Shown here: in pieces, positions 10,610 to 19,449 of the stretch
Position numbering within the stretch: the first letter of the stretch is position 1
How the letters are laid out: each line of letters opens with the position of its first letter
Source of the DNA: Neobacillus driksii
GTDB lineage: Bacteria; Bacillota; Bacilli; Bacillales; Cytobacillaceae
NCBI RefSeq assembly: GCF_013409995.1
Contig: NZ_JACCBX010000005.1
Location: 456,928 to 520,927 of the forward strand
DNA length: 64,000 nucleotides
Direction of reading: 5' to 3'
Translations under genes and position numbers: made by a program
Notes under the pieces: generated by a model
What the model was told of the DNA's origin: nothing
Database searches by the model: none
What the model saw: the letters and a program-made list of their open reading frames with translations, nothing else

Positions 10610-11446
10610 TTATTTTGCTGCTGGTTGATTTTTAATAGCGTTATCCATAATGCTTGTACGTTCTTCTTCCGATATACCTGATAAAATTTCATTGATTTTA
10701 TCTGTTAAGTCACTGCCCTTTTTAAGACCGACAGCGATTGCTGTATCATCTGGTGATGTTTTAAAACCATCTTCAAATTCAACCATTACATAGTTATCAT
10801 TTGCTGCAGATGCACTAACACCTTCCGGACGCTCTGAAACGTACCCATCAATCATTCCTGATTCAAGCGCTACTCTCATTGCTGGGAAGTTATCCATCGC
10901 CGTTTTCTTATCTACCCCTTCAATTTGATCAATCACGGAATAGTGGAATGTATTTAACTGAGCTGTAATTTTTGCTCCTTTGAAATCCTGGATAGATGTA
11001 GCACCTTCATACTTGCTTCCTTTTTTCACAACCATCACTAAATTGGATGTATAATAGTTATCCGAAAAATCGATTGTCTTTTTACGTTCCGCTGTTGGTG
11101 ACATACCCGCGATGATAGCGTCAATTTTACCTGATGTTAAAGCTGGTACAAGGCCATCCCACTCTGTTTTAACAATCACTAATTCTTTTCCTAAACCTTC
11201 TGCCACTTTTTTAGCAATTTCTACATCATATCCGCCTGCATATTCTGCAGAGCCATTAATCTTAACTCCACCGTTGGAATCATCGTTTTGAGTCCAGTTA
11301 AAAGGAGCGTATCCAGCTTCAAGACCTACCTTAAAGGTATTATCCTCTGATGATCCAGAACCAGAACTTTTACTTGTTCCACAACCTGCTAATAGAAGAA
11401 TCGCTGAAACCAACATAACTATAACAATCGTAAACTTATTTTTCAT
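10610..11446 (-). CDS. Amino acid ABC transporter substrate-binding lipoprotein (probably lysine)
   Basis: 278 residues. A lipoprotein signal (MKNKFTIVIVMLVSAILLLAGC) places the lipidated Cys at 22. It is followed by a family 3 solute-binding domain: FKVGLEAGYAPFNW, then EIAKKVAEGLGKELVIVKTEWDGLVPALTSGKIDAIIAGM with the SPTAERKKTIDFS block that contacts amino-acid ligands. It is first in the operon, directly after a lysine riboswitch, so lysine (perhaps with other basic amino acids) is the likely ligand. The same signature occurs in arginine and histidine binders, so specificity rests on the riboswitch. Confidence 0.88.
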   Translation of the reverse strand: MKNKFTIVIVMLVSAILLLAGCGTSKSSGSGSSEDNTFKVGLEAGYAPFNWTQNDDSNGGVKINGSAEYAGGYDVEIAKKVAEGLGKELVIVKTEWDGLVPALTSGKIDAIIAGMSPTAERKKTIDFSDNYYTSNLVMVVKKGSKYEGATSIQDFKGAKITAQLNTFHYSVIDQIEGVDKKTAMDNFPAMRVALESGMIDGYVSERPEGVSASAANDNYVMVEFEDGFKTSPDDTAIAVGLKKGSDLTDKINEILSGISEEERTSIMDNAIKNQPAAK

Positions 11447-11485
11447 GATGTCTCTCCCCCTGTTTTTTTAACTATTTTACTAAAA

Positions 11486-11515
11486 CAAAAAACGGCCTGA
11501 GATAAACTCAGGCCG
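11486..11515 (-). terminator. Expression-platform terminator of the lysine riboswitch
   Basis: Stem CGGCCTGAG/CTCAGGCCG followed by six Ts on the minus strand, lying between the aptamer and the binding-protein gene. Confidence 0.85.
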
Positions 11516-11556
11516 CGATATGCATAGTTACCTTAAGTCCCCTCTTTTATCCCAAA

Positions 11557-11732
11557 TGAGATAGCACAACTCAATAAACCGGAGAGTTTATTGAGACAGT
11601 CCTGCAGCTCTTAACTACAGACCCAGCATGTAATACAGAGAATATTACAAACTTCGGCGACATTTCCTTCTCCTTAGCATCATTGCTTCTCAAACTCCAC
11701 TAAAGACTGTTAAATATCGCGCCTCTACCTCA
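11557..11732 (-). promoter_or_regulatory. Lysine riboswitch (L-box) aptamer
   Basis: On the minus strand the order is TGAGGTAGAGGCGCG, GGAG, AAGGAGAAGG, TGTCGCCGAAG, GCTGGGTCTG, a long paired arm ending in AGGACTGTC, and finally CTATCTCA. CTATCTCA closes P1 with TGAGGTAG (one G-U). These are the conserved elements of the L-box. Lysine binding favours the downstream terminator, so high lysine should shut off the transporter operon. An extra hairpin at 11728-11752 competes for the 5' strand of P1. Confidence 0.9.
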
Positions 11733-11752
11733 CTGACAAAAAAAGTGAGGTC
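11728..11752 (-). other. Hairpin overlapping the 5' strand of the lysine aptamer P1
   Basis: ACCTCAC pairs with GTGAGGT across an 11-nt T-rich loop. The 3' arm is the same sequence used for P1 of the lysine aptamer, so the two structures exclude each other. Confidence 0.55.
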
Positions 11753-11770
11753 TTATTAAATTATTCTTTT

Positions 11771-11800
11771 ATACTACAGCATTTTGTCGAAACTCGTCAA
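11771..11800 (-). promoter_or_regulatory. Sigma-A promoter of the lysine-riboswitch operon
   Basis: On the minus strand TTGACG, 18 bp, TAGTAT. The aptamer begins about 40 bp downstream. Confidence 0.6.
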
Positions 11801-11986
11801 CATGTATTTGCTGCCAATTCATTCTATTAAAATAATTTTTGTATTTTACTCTAAACCATGGACAAGTGAGCCTCCAAGTGTTAACACTTAATGAAAAAAA
11901 TTATTGAACACTGGTGATTTTATAAATAGGTTTATTTTGGTAAAAAATTGAGAAAAGTATAATTTTGAATTTTCTTGGGTGATGAT

Positions 11987-12148
11987 ATGAAAATCTCTAT
12001 AGAAGAAATTAACAAAGATTTAGAAGAGGAAATTCTGATTAGGTGTCATGAGGTTGATGACGAAATATGCGAAGTCGTAAACAAGCTAAAAACAGAAAGC
12101 CTCGTAAAGTCTAAACTAACCGGAACAATACGAGGCCCGTTTTTTTAA
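11987..12148 (+). pseudogene. Remnant (or microprotein) of a LytTR-type DNA-binding regulator
   Basis: 53 residues from an ATG with GGGTGATG upstream. The first 35 residues, MKISIEEINKDLEEEILIRC then HEVDDEICEVVNKLK, resemble the start of LytTR DNA-binding domains (KI-IEEI-x-E-EEIIIRCHEV). After that the frame runs into an unrelated hairpin and stops. The terminator at 12099-12147 lies inside the reading frame, so the gene looks cut off and sealed by a terminator. Low-GC codon use resembles the neighbours. It may be a decayed gene or an expressed short protein; I cannot tell. It is isolated between two divergent amino-acid transporter operons. Confidence 0.5.
12099..12147 (+). terminator. Terminator embedded in the LytTR remnant
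   Basis: Stem GCCTCGTA/TACGAGGC with a 22-nt loop, followed by CCG and seven Ts. The stop codon of the small reading frame falls at the end of the T-run. Confidence 0.65.
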
Positions 12149-12170
12149 ATTAAAAGTGAATTATAATTAC

Positions 12171-12206
12171 AAAACAGCACCCTTTCATTAATTTTGAGGG
12201 TGCTGT
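12171..12206 (-). terminator. Terminator of the second amino-acid ABC operon
   Basis: 10-bp stem ACAGCACCCT/AGGGTGCTGT followed by TTTTG on the minus strand. The T-run is short. Confidence 0.7.
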
Positions 12207-12242
12207 TGATTTGAAATCTATTCATTAATTGTATTTGCATGT

Positions 12243-12986
12243 TTATTTCAGCATTGTCGTCTTTAAAAACTCCTGAGTCCGCTCCTCTTTCGGATGATTG
12301 AAAAATTGCTCAGGATTGCCGCGCTCGATAATTTTCCCATCATGCATATACACAATCCAATCCGCTACTTCTCTAGCAAATCCCATTTCATGGGTGACCA
12401 CAACCATTGTCATTCCTTCTTCAGCCAATTCCTTCATGGTTGTTAAAACCTCTCCCACAAGTTCTGGATCGAGTGCCGATGTTGGCTCATCAAAAAGCAT
12501 AATGTCTGGTTCCATCGCAAGTGCTCTAGCAATCGCTACCCGTTGTTTCTGCCCGCCCGAAAGTTTACTAGGATACACATCTGACTTATCCTCTAAGCCT
12601 ACTTTTTTCAGTAATTGTTTTGCTTTGAAGATAGCCTCCTCTTTGTTAACGCCCTTTACCATGATAGGTGCCTCGATAATATTTTCTAAAACGGTTTTGT
12701 GTGGAAATAAGTTGAAATGTTGAAACACCATTCCTACCCTTTCCCTAATCTTATTGAGGTTATCAGTACCTGGATCGACTTCATTTCCTTCAATTATAAT
12801 TTCGCCGTTATCCTTTTTTTCTAAAAAATTCAAACAGCGAAGAAGGGTACTTTTCCCTGAACCGCTCGCTCCTATTAAACAAACGACATCGCTCTCTAAA
12901 ACTGTCATATTGATATCTTTTAATACATGTAAGTCTCCAAATGATTTATTCAATTGATTTATTTTAATCATTTCCTTTGTTTCCAA
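12243..12986 (-). CDS. Polar amino acid ABC transporter, ATP-binding protein
   Basis: 247 residues, GlnQ type. Walker A is GASGSGKST, the Q-loop is MVFQHFNLF, the signature is LSGGQKQR and Walker B is DEPTSALD. The TTG at 12986 has AGGAGG eight bases upstream, which favours it over the ATG five codons later, where the spacing is too short. It powers the permease encoded immediately upstream (12-bp gap). It is similar to, but clearly distinct from, the ATPase at 9063, so the window carries two separate importers. Substrate unknown. Confidence 0.9.
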   Translation of the reverse strand: METKEMIKINQLNKSFGDLHVLKDINMTVLESDVVCLIGASGSGKSTLLRCLNFLEKKDNGEIIIEGNEVDPGTDNLNKIRERVGMVFQHFNLFPHKTVLENIIEAPIMVKGVNKEEAIFKAKQLLKKVGLEDKSDVYPSKLSGGQKQRVAIARALAMEPDIMLFDEPTSALDPELVGEVLTTMKELAEEGMTMVVVTHEMGFAREVADWIVYMHDGKIIERGNPEQFFNHPKEERTQEFLKTTMLK

Positions 12987-12998
12987 TGTCTTCGCCTC

Positions 12999-13664
12999 CT
13001 ATCTGTCGCTTACTGCCAATTTCAATTCAAATCGATTCACTACAAATGTCATCAGTGCTACTAGCAATAAATAGTAGACTGCTACAATGAGTAAATACGT
13101 CATTTCGTCAAAATTATTGGACCCTAGTGTTGTCGCCACATTGAACAGCTCATTCATGGAGATAAAGGCGGCTAACGAAGAATCTTTTAAACTTATGATA
13201 AATTGGTTTCCTAAAGGCGGCAGCGCCCGGCGGAATGCCTGCGGAAGAATAATTCTTCTTAATGCCAGTGCTTTCGTCATTCCCAAAGAGCGTCCTGCCT
13301 CCATCTGACCTTTGTCGACTGCCTGAATTGCTCCTCGCAGGATTTCGGAAATATAGGCTCCATTATGTAACGCCAGGGCAAGTGAAGCGGCCCAGAAATC
13401 AGGAAGGAGGAAAATCCCGCTAATCCCGAAGTAGAGGATAAATATTTGAACAATCAGTGGTGTTCCTCGGACCAAATAGACATATGTATCTGAAATGAGT
13501 TCTAATATTTTTATTTTAGAGATTTTTAATAAAGCAAAGAAAAGTCCGATGGCGATTCCGATTATGATAGAAACAGCCGTCAGCTCTAATGTTAAAAGCA
13601 TGGCTTTTATGAATACACCTTTTGTATCCGTTAGTATGTGGAAAAAATGCGAAAAACTTGGCAA
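12999..13664 (-). CDS. Polar amino acid ABC transporter permease
   Basis: 221 residues with about five membrane helices and the HisM-type motif MEAGRSLGMTKALALRRIILPQAFRRALPP cytoplasmic loop (quoted in part: SLGMTKALALRRIILPQ). YLVRGTPLIVQIFIL is also typical. The start is a TTG with AAGGGAAG upstream. The flanking binding protein and ATPase complete the importer. No riboswitch is visible upstream of this operon, unlike the one at 9063-11446. Confidence 0.89.
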   Translation of the reverse strand: MPSFSHFFHILTDTKGVFIKAMLLTLELTAVSIIIGIAIGLFFALLKISKIKILELISDTYVYLVRGTPLIVQIFILYFGISGIFLLPDFWAASLALALHNGAYISEILRGAIQAVDKGQMEAGRSLGMTKALALRRIILPQAFRRALPPLGNQFIISLKDSSLAAFISMNELFNVATTLGSNNFDEMTYLLIVAVYYLLLVALMTFVVNRFELKLAVSDR

Positions 13665-13693
13665 TATAGCTACTTCCCTTCTATGGTATTGAT

Positions 13694-14488
13694 TTATTCT
13701 GGTTTATTGGTAATGTCCTCACCAAAATATTTGATACTAATCCGAGTCAGTGTCCCATTTTCCCGGAGTTTTTCCAGCGATTCGTTTACTCGCTTCAATA
13801 GTTTTGGGTTATCCTGAGGCAGCACAATCGCTTGTTCACTGCGGTTAATTAACTGCTGTCCTTTTATCTTAAACCCTTCCTTTGCGGCACTTTTCCCGGT
13901 TACAAAATCCGTGATTACCGCATCATGACGCCCGCCGCTTAACGCTTTTAAAGCTGTAATATCACTGTCATATGTTTTTACTTTTTCTGTATACTTGGAA
14001 GCTGTATCGGCATAAGTCGAACCTTTTGCCACAGCTACTTCTTTTCCCGCCAAATCTTTGACAGTCTTAATTTGGCTATCCGGTCTGGTGAAAATTTGCG
14101 GTCCAGAATAATAGTAGGGGGTAGTGAAGGAAACATGTTTGCTCCGCTGCGGATTGATCGTGTGGCTGGCAACAGCAGCATCCGCACGGCCTGTTTTGAC
14201 CCCTTCTACAATCCCCTTGAATTTTATTCGCTTTTGAACCGGCTCAAGGCCCATTTCTTTTGCAATGGCTTCTCCAACCTCAATATCAAAGCCCGACATG
14301 GTGAGATCATCATTGATATAACTAAAAGGTTTAAACTCACCGGAAGCAGCAAAAACAAATTGATTATTATGTATTAGTTTAGATCCGTCAGCAAGCTTCT
14401 CCTTCTCGGCACAAGCTGATAAAAAGCAAACGACGATAAAACTGAAAACCAATATTAACTTTCTATTCAACCACATGTTGGCTATCAT
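13694..14488 (-). CDS. Polar amino acid ABC transporter substrate-binding lipoprotein
   Basis: 264 residues. The signal peptide ends at the lipobox LSAC with Cys26, followed by a family 3 binding domain: FVFAASGEFKPFSY, GFDIEVGEAIAKEMGLEP, IVEGVKTGRADAAVASHTI and KHVSFTTPYYYSGPQ. An Arg-type ligand-clamp residue is seen in NPQRSKHV. Related proteins bind arginine, glutamine or cystine, and nothing here decides between them. First gene of its operon. Confidence 0.87.
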   Translation of the reverse strand: MIANMWLNRKLILVFSFIVVCFLSACAEKEKLADGSKLIHNNQFVFAASGEFKPFSYINDDLTMSGFDIEVGEAIAKEMGLEPVQKRIKFKGIVEGVKTGRADAAVASHTINPQRSKHVSFTTPYYYSGPQIFTRPDSQIKTVKDLAGKEVAVAKGSTYADTASKYTEKVKTYDSDITALKALSGGRHDAVITDFVTGKSAAKEGFKIKGQQLINRSEQAIVLPQDNPKLLKRVNESLEKLRENGTLTRISIKYFGEDITNKPE

Positions 14489-14527
14489 TCCCTTTCCCTC
14501 TCATTTATCTTTACAATAACCCTAGCT

Positions 14528-14550
14528 AAGTAACTTACTTATGAAAGTAA
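14528..14550. promoter_or_regulatory. Repeated AAGTAA/TTACTT half-sites upstream of the second ABC operon
   Basis: AAGTAACTTACTT followed by AAAGTAA gives three half-sites in 23 bp between the operon and its likely promoter (TTGACG lies nearby on the minus strand). It may be an operator; no regulator can be named. Confidence 0.3.
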
Positions 14551-14579
14551 ATACCCTTTTATTCGTCAATTAAACAAAA

Positions 14580-14611
14580 AAGTGTCAGTCACCATTAAAG
14601 GTGCCTGACAT
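14580..14611. other. Imperfect hairpin in the malA-ABC gap
   Basis: TGTCAG-CACC pairs with GGTG-CTGACA with one mismatch on each strand. It has five As in front and no T-run behind. It may assist termination of minus-strand readthrough. Confidence 0.4.
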
Positions 14612-14646
14612 AGTAAAAGGCGAAAAGCAATTCGCTTTTCGCCTTT
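14612..14646 (-). terminator. Terminator of the mal operon
   Basis: 13-bp perfect stem AAAGGCGAAAAGC with its complement, loop of five, followed by a short T-tract on the minus strand. Confidence 0.8.
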
Positions 14647-14661
14647 CTAGTATTTATTAAG

Positions 14662-16002
<1,341 letters not shown>

Positions 16003-16032
16003 CTAGTATTCTATGTTGTATTTATCTCGATT

Positions 16033-17631
16033 CTATTCGTTTGTTGATAATCCCAAATAGCTGTCGACAGCTTTCCGAATGTTTGTTACTTGTAAGCCAT
16101 ACACAACCTGAACATTCTTATCTTTAATCACGACTCCACTGGCACCAGTTTCTCTTTTCAATACTTCTTCGTTGACCTTTTCAGGGTTATCCAGTGTTAA
16201 ACGGAGTCTAGTGTAACAATTTGTTACCGTATTAATGTTGCTTGCTCCACCTAATGCATCGACGATCACTGGAGCAATTCCACCAATCGACTGTGGCTCA
16301 GGACTCCCAGTTACTCCTGTACTTTTCTTTTCATAATCTTTCTTGGAATATAATTTGGTCTCTTCGTCTTCATCTTCTCTTCCGATTGTTTTGAAGTTAA
16401 ATTTCACAATTAGGAAGCGGAAAACCACATAGTAGGCAGCAAATGAGAACAATCCTACTAAGATATACATTGGCCAATGTGTTTTTTCGATTCCAAGCGG
16501 TACATTGAACAATAGAAAATCAATCATTCCATTTGGGCCAATGGCTCGGACATCCAATAGATGATACGCTACCATCCCTAATCCGCTTAAAGCAGCATGA
16601 ACAACAAATAACAATGGTGCTACAAACAAGAATGAAAATTCAATTGGCTCTGTCACACCAGCAATAAATGATGTAACGGCAGCCGGAATTAAAATCGCCT
16701 TTACTTTACCTTTATTTTCTGGCTTTGCCGTGTGGTACATAGCCAAACAAGCACCAATTAAACCAAACATCTTTGAAATACCGCGGGCATCCCAAACCAC
16801 GCTTGATGAAAGCTCTTTTACAGTTGGATCGATAATTTCTGCATAGTAAATATTTCTTGCCCCTTCGTATACTTGCCCGCCGATTTCTACGGCACCGCCC
16901 AATGATGTATATAAAAATGGCGTATAAATTAAGTGATGCAGACCTGTTGGAATTAACAAACGTTCCAATGCCCCGTATAAGAAAATCCCAAAGCTTCCGC
17001 TGTGTTGGATTAGACCTCCAAGACTGTTAATTCCAGCTTGGAAAAATGGCCAGATGAACGTAAGCGCAACTGATAACAACACAAGAACAGGAATCAATAC
17101 AATAAAGACAAACCGTGATCCGCCGTAAATTTGAAACGCACCTTTGAACTCTGTATCAATAAATTTGTTATGAACGATAGCGGTTACAATACCGAGAATA
17201 AGTCCCAGAAACACACCCATATCAAGAATTTGCACGCCCAAGACCATCGTTTGTCCAGTTCCCTGCAAAGATTCCCCTTCATAAAGAACCCCGGTGAGCT
17301 GCATAAATTTATTCATAGCATTTACAAATACCAAATAACCTAATAGAGATGTAAACCCAGCGATTGCTTTTTCTCTATTCGCTAAACCGACTGCTATCCC
17401 GACACAAAATATGAGTCCCAAGTTGGTGAGAATTGAAACCAATGATCCAGTCAAGATGGTCCCAAATCCGGTTGTGATCGGATTATCTAAAAATGGAAAG
17501 ACCTCCATTAACCTTGGGTTGGTAAATAAATTTCCAAATGCAATTAAAATACCCTCAATCGGCAAAATAAGTATTGGAATGAACATCGCTTTTGAAAAGC
17601 GCTGCATGCCTTCCATAACTTTTGCTTTCAT
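16033..17631 (-). CDS. malP: Maltose-type PTS transporter subunit EIICB
   Basis: 532 residues, like B. subtilis MalP. Residues 1-420 form the membrane EIIC domain (about ten helices; GLHHLIYTPF and GITEPIEFSFLF-type block with TEPIEFSFLFVAPLL). A linker follows, then a C-terminal EIIB domain with the phosphorylated Cys472 in TNCYTRLRL. There is no EIIA domain, so it must borrow one, as in B. subtilis. It imports maltose and phosphorylates it to maltose 6'-phosphate, the MalA substrate. The ribosome site GGGGGA is good. A cre-like site lies in the upstream gap. Confidence 0.9.
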   Translation of the reverse strand: MKAKVMEGMQRFSKAMFIPILILPIEGILIAFGNLFTNPRLMEVFPFLDNPITTGFGTILTGSLVSILTNLGLIFCVGIAVGLANREKAIAGFTSLLGYLVFVNAMNKFMQLTGVLYEGESLQGTGQTMVLGVQILDMGVFLGLILGIVTAIVHNKFIDTEFKGAFQIYGGSRFVFIVLIPVLVLLSVALTFIWPFFQAGINSLGGLIQHSGSFGIFLYGALERLLIPTGLHHLIYTPFLYTSLGGAVEIGGQVYEGARNIYYAEIIDPTVKELSSSVVWDARGISKMFGLIGACLAMYHTAKPENKGKVKAILIPAAVTSFIAGVTEPIEFSFLFVAPLLFVVHAALSGLGMVAYHLLDVRAIGPNGMIDFLLFNVPLGIEKTHWPMYILVGLFSFAAYYVVFRFLIVKFNFKTIGREDEDEETKLYSKKDYEKKSTGVTGSPEPQSIGGIAPVIVDALGGASNINTVTNCYTRLRLTLDNPEKVNEEVLKRETGASGVVIKDKNVQVVYGLQVTNIRKAVDSYLGLSTNE

Positions 17632-17680
17632 TTTGCCTTCCCCCTTTTATGTTTTTGTAGTTGACAGGACTAGAATACAA

Positions 17681-17694
17681 TGTAAACGTTTTAG
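17681..17694. promoter_or_regulatory. Candidate CcpA cre site upstream of malP
   Basis: TGTAAACGTTTTAG fits the cre consensus TGWAARCGYTWNCW at 12 of 14 positions. The B. subtilis mal operon is catabolite-repressed, which makes the site plausible. Confidence 0.55.
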
Positions 17695-17719
17695 AGTCGA
17701 TAGATTCCACATAATAAAG

Positions 17720-17746
17720 AACGTGTTTCACACATTGAAACACGTT
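17720..17746. promoter_or_regulatory. Perfect 11-bp inverted repeat between malR and malP
   Basis: AACGTGTTTCA, five bases, TGAAACACGTT. The right arm ends one base before the malR stop codon. On the minus strand it is followed only by CTTTATTAT, so it could be a weak terminator after malR or an operator for MalR ahead of malP. Confidence 0.55.
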
Positions 17747-18520
17747 TCACTCATTTCTATTTTTTTTTGGTAATAATGTCCCGACATACTGTTTGACAAT
17801 ATATTCAAACATTAGCATTAGACCGGGAAAAAAACTGTTCGGCAGCATGTTTCTATCGTCTAGTTTATTATGATCGATGATTTTAAAATTCAAATCGGAA
17901 AGTTCTGCAATCCGACTTTCAGTTTCCTTTGTGAAAGAAACAGTAAAAATATGATGCTCTTTGGCGGCCTGCATTTTATCGAGGACAAGCTGTGTTTCAC
18001 CTGATTTGGAGATCACCACTAAGGCACCGATATCTTCCAGATTATTTTCGAATACTCCAATCGAATCAGTTCCACTGGCAAAAATCGTTTTTCTTCCTAG
18101 TACTAATAGTTTTTTATACAAATATTCTGCTGCAATTGCAGAAAAACCTGTAGCATATATAAAAATATAGCTTTGTTTGAGATTTAATACTTTTTTAATG
18201 AAGATTTCAATATCCTCCATTGAATTATGGCTCATAAAATCCTTTGAACTAATCTCAAGAAAGTCCTCCATCACGTTGCTTTCCGGTAAACCCGCTTTTT
18301 TAACGAGAGGGAGGAGGTGGTAATACATATCGATGAATCCCGTATAGCCTAATTTTTTCGAAAGGCGAATTACAGTTGCTGGAGAGGTAAAATTCTCTTT
18401 CGCAATCGTTCGTACTCCCATTTCCAGGACATTGTCGATGTTAGTAATGATATATTGTACAATCTGAACTTCAACTTCAGATAAATTTTTCCCTTGAATA
18501 ATTTTGCTGATATCCACCAT
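17747..18520 (-). CDS. malR: RpiR-family regulator of maltose genes
   Basis: 257 residues. An N-terminal RpiR helix-turn-helix (residues about 1-75, TIAKENFTSPATVIRLSKKLGYTGF) is joined to a C-terminal SIS domain (YIFIYATGFSAIAAEYLYKKL and VVISKSGETQLVLDKM) that binds a sugar phosphate. B. subtilis MalR (GlvR) has the same layout and activates malA. Here it is first in the operon (malR-malP-malA), whereas B. subtilis has malA-malR-malP. The ribosome site is weak. Activation rather than repression is inferred from the homologue. Confidence 0.83.
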   Translation of the reverse strand: MVDISKIIQGKNLSEVEVQIVQYIITNIDNVLEMGVRTIAKENFTSPATVIRLSKKLGYTGFIDMYYHLLPLVKKAGLPESNVMEDFLEISSKDFMSHNSMEDIEIFIKKVLNLKQSYIFIYATGFSAIAAEYLYKKLLVLGRKTIFASGTDSIGVFENNLEDIGALVVISKSGETQLVLDKMQAAKEHHIFTVSFTKETESRIAELSDLNFKIIDHNKLDDRNMLPNSFFPGLMLMFEYIVKQYVGTLLPKKNRNE

Positions 18521-18588
18521 TTATTCTTCACTCTCACTTTGCCAATGTGGCGGTTTGTGATTGCTAATTTTGGTTCAATATTCAAGCC

Positions 18589-19068
18589 TCATTTATGATA
18601 AGGCTCGCCCCGGTTTATTCGATAAGCTCGATAAATTTGCTCTACTAGAATCAATTTCATCAGTTGATGGGGGAAGGTCATTTTTGAAAAAGAAAGCTGT
18701 TCGTTTGAACGTTTTAGCACTTCATCACTTAATCCTAACGATCCTCCGATAATAAAAGCAATCTTGCTTTTCCCGTATGTAGCCAATTTATCTAGCGTAT
18801 CCGCTAGCTCTTCAGAAGACTGCATTTTCCCATTTATTGCGAGGGCAATTACATATGTGTCCTGGCTTATCTTAGCCAAGATTCTTTCTCCCTCTTTTTG
18901 CTTGACCTGAATCATTTCTAACTCGCTTAATTCCTCTGGTGCTTTTTCATCCGGTACTTCGACGACTTCCACTTTCGCATACGCATTTAGTCGTTTTAAA
19001 TATTCGTCAATTCCCAATTTTAAATATTTCTCTTTCAATTTGCCAACCGTAATAATTGAGATATTCAC
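18589..19068 (-). CDS. rlmH: 23S rRNA pseudouridine-1915 N3-methyltransferase
   Basis: 159 residues from a GTG at 19068, the standard RlmH length. A longer reading from the TTG at 19077 would abut the GAGGG ribosome site. It methylates pseudouridine 1915 of helix 69 using SAM. Family marks are [26 protein letters not shown] (the trefoil-knot SAM site), [11 protein letters not shown] and the C-terminal RGEPYHK. In B. subtilis the orthologue YydA is also near the wal cluster. A DnaA-box cluster lies directly upstream. Confidence 0.93.
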   Translation of the reverse strand: MNISIITVGKLKEKYLKLGIDEYLKRLNAYAKVEVVEVPDEKAPEELSELEMIQVKQKEGERILAKISQDTYVIALAINGKMQSSEELADTLDKLATYGKSKIAFIIGGSLGLSDEVLKRSNEQLSFSKMTFPHQLMKLILVEQIYRAYRINRGEPYHK

Positions 19069-19113
19069 AATCCACAACCCTCTTTTTTATGTTACAAACA
19101 GTTTACAAACAAC

Positions 19114-19238
19114 TTATCCACAGAAGTTATCCACATGTCCACATTTTTTATCCACATCTTGTATGGAATCATTTGTTCGCCACAATATATACAGCTCTAT
19201 TTTGGCAATACTCACAACCTGTTGATAAGTTATCCCCA
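19114..19238. promoter_or_regulatory. DnaA-box cluster outside oriC, upstream of rlmH
   Basis: Three perfect TTATCCACA boxes at 19114-19122, 19127-19135 and 19148-19156, all in one orientation, plus TTATCCCCA at 19230-19238 inside the CxxH/CxxC gene. B. subtilis is known to carry DnaA-box clusters away from oriC that titrate DnaA or regulate genes. This one is 35 kb from dnaA. Confidence 0.75.
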
Positions 19239-19327
19239 GTTACTTTTGATAAAACTGGGAAGGTTTCAAACTCTTCCACAACGTTATCTAGTGCCAAATC
19301 TACATGTTCCTCACAGCAATAAATCAA
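19169..19327 (-). CDS. CxxH/CxxC zinc-ribbon-like microprotein
   Basis: 52 residues starting at a TTG with AAGGAGGG seven bases upstream. The reading MIYCCEEHVDLALDNVVEEF, then a C-terminal CEYCQNRAVYIVANK, gives a Cys-x2-His plus Cys-x2-Cys pattern (C5/H8 and C38/C41) that could bind one zinc. It matches the small CxxH/CxxC family (BA_5709 type) known from Bacillus next to rlmH. Function unknown. It lies between htrC and rlmH on the same strand, 100 bp before rlmH, with the DnaA-box cluster in that gap. Confidence 0.8.
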   Translation of the reverse strand: MIYCCEEHVDLALDNVVEEFETFPVLSKVTGDNLSTGCEYCQNRAVYIVANK

Positions 19328-19409
19328 TTTGGAACCCTCCTTCCCGCATAACTATTTCTCTTATTATTTTACTTTCCAAACTGTATCATTCAACCAACCA
19401 CTATACCAT

Positions 19410-19441
19410 AAAAAAACAGAAAGGTGAAAACACCTTCCTGT
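19410..19441 (-). terminator. htrC terminator
   Basis: Stem ACAGGAAGGTG/CACCTTTCTGT with one G-U pair, then six Ts on the minus strand. Confidence 0.87.
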
Positions 19442-19449
19442 TCTTCCTT

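Noticed and set aside
12298..12957. Long open frames opposite the ABC ATPase genes
   Set aside because: They are antisense frames of strongly conserved ATPase genes, with no ribosome sites and no recognisable protein.
17632..17719. Sigma-A promoter directly upstream of malP
   Set aside because: No -35/-10 pair with acceptable spacing was found, so transcription may come from upstream of malR.
17723..17743. parS-like TGTTTCA/TGAAACA palindrome upstream of malP
   Set aside because: The spacer is five bases instead of the two of parS, so the half-sites have the wrong phase for Spo0J. Kept only as an inverted repeat.
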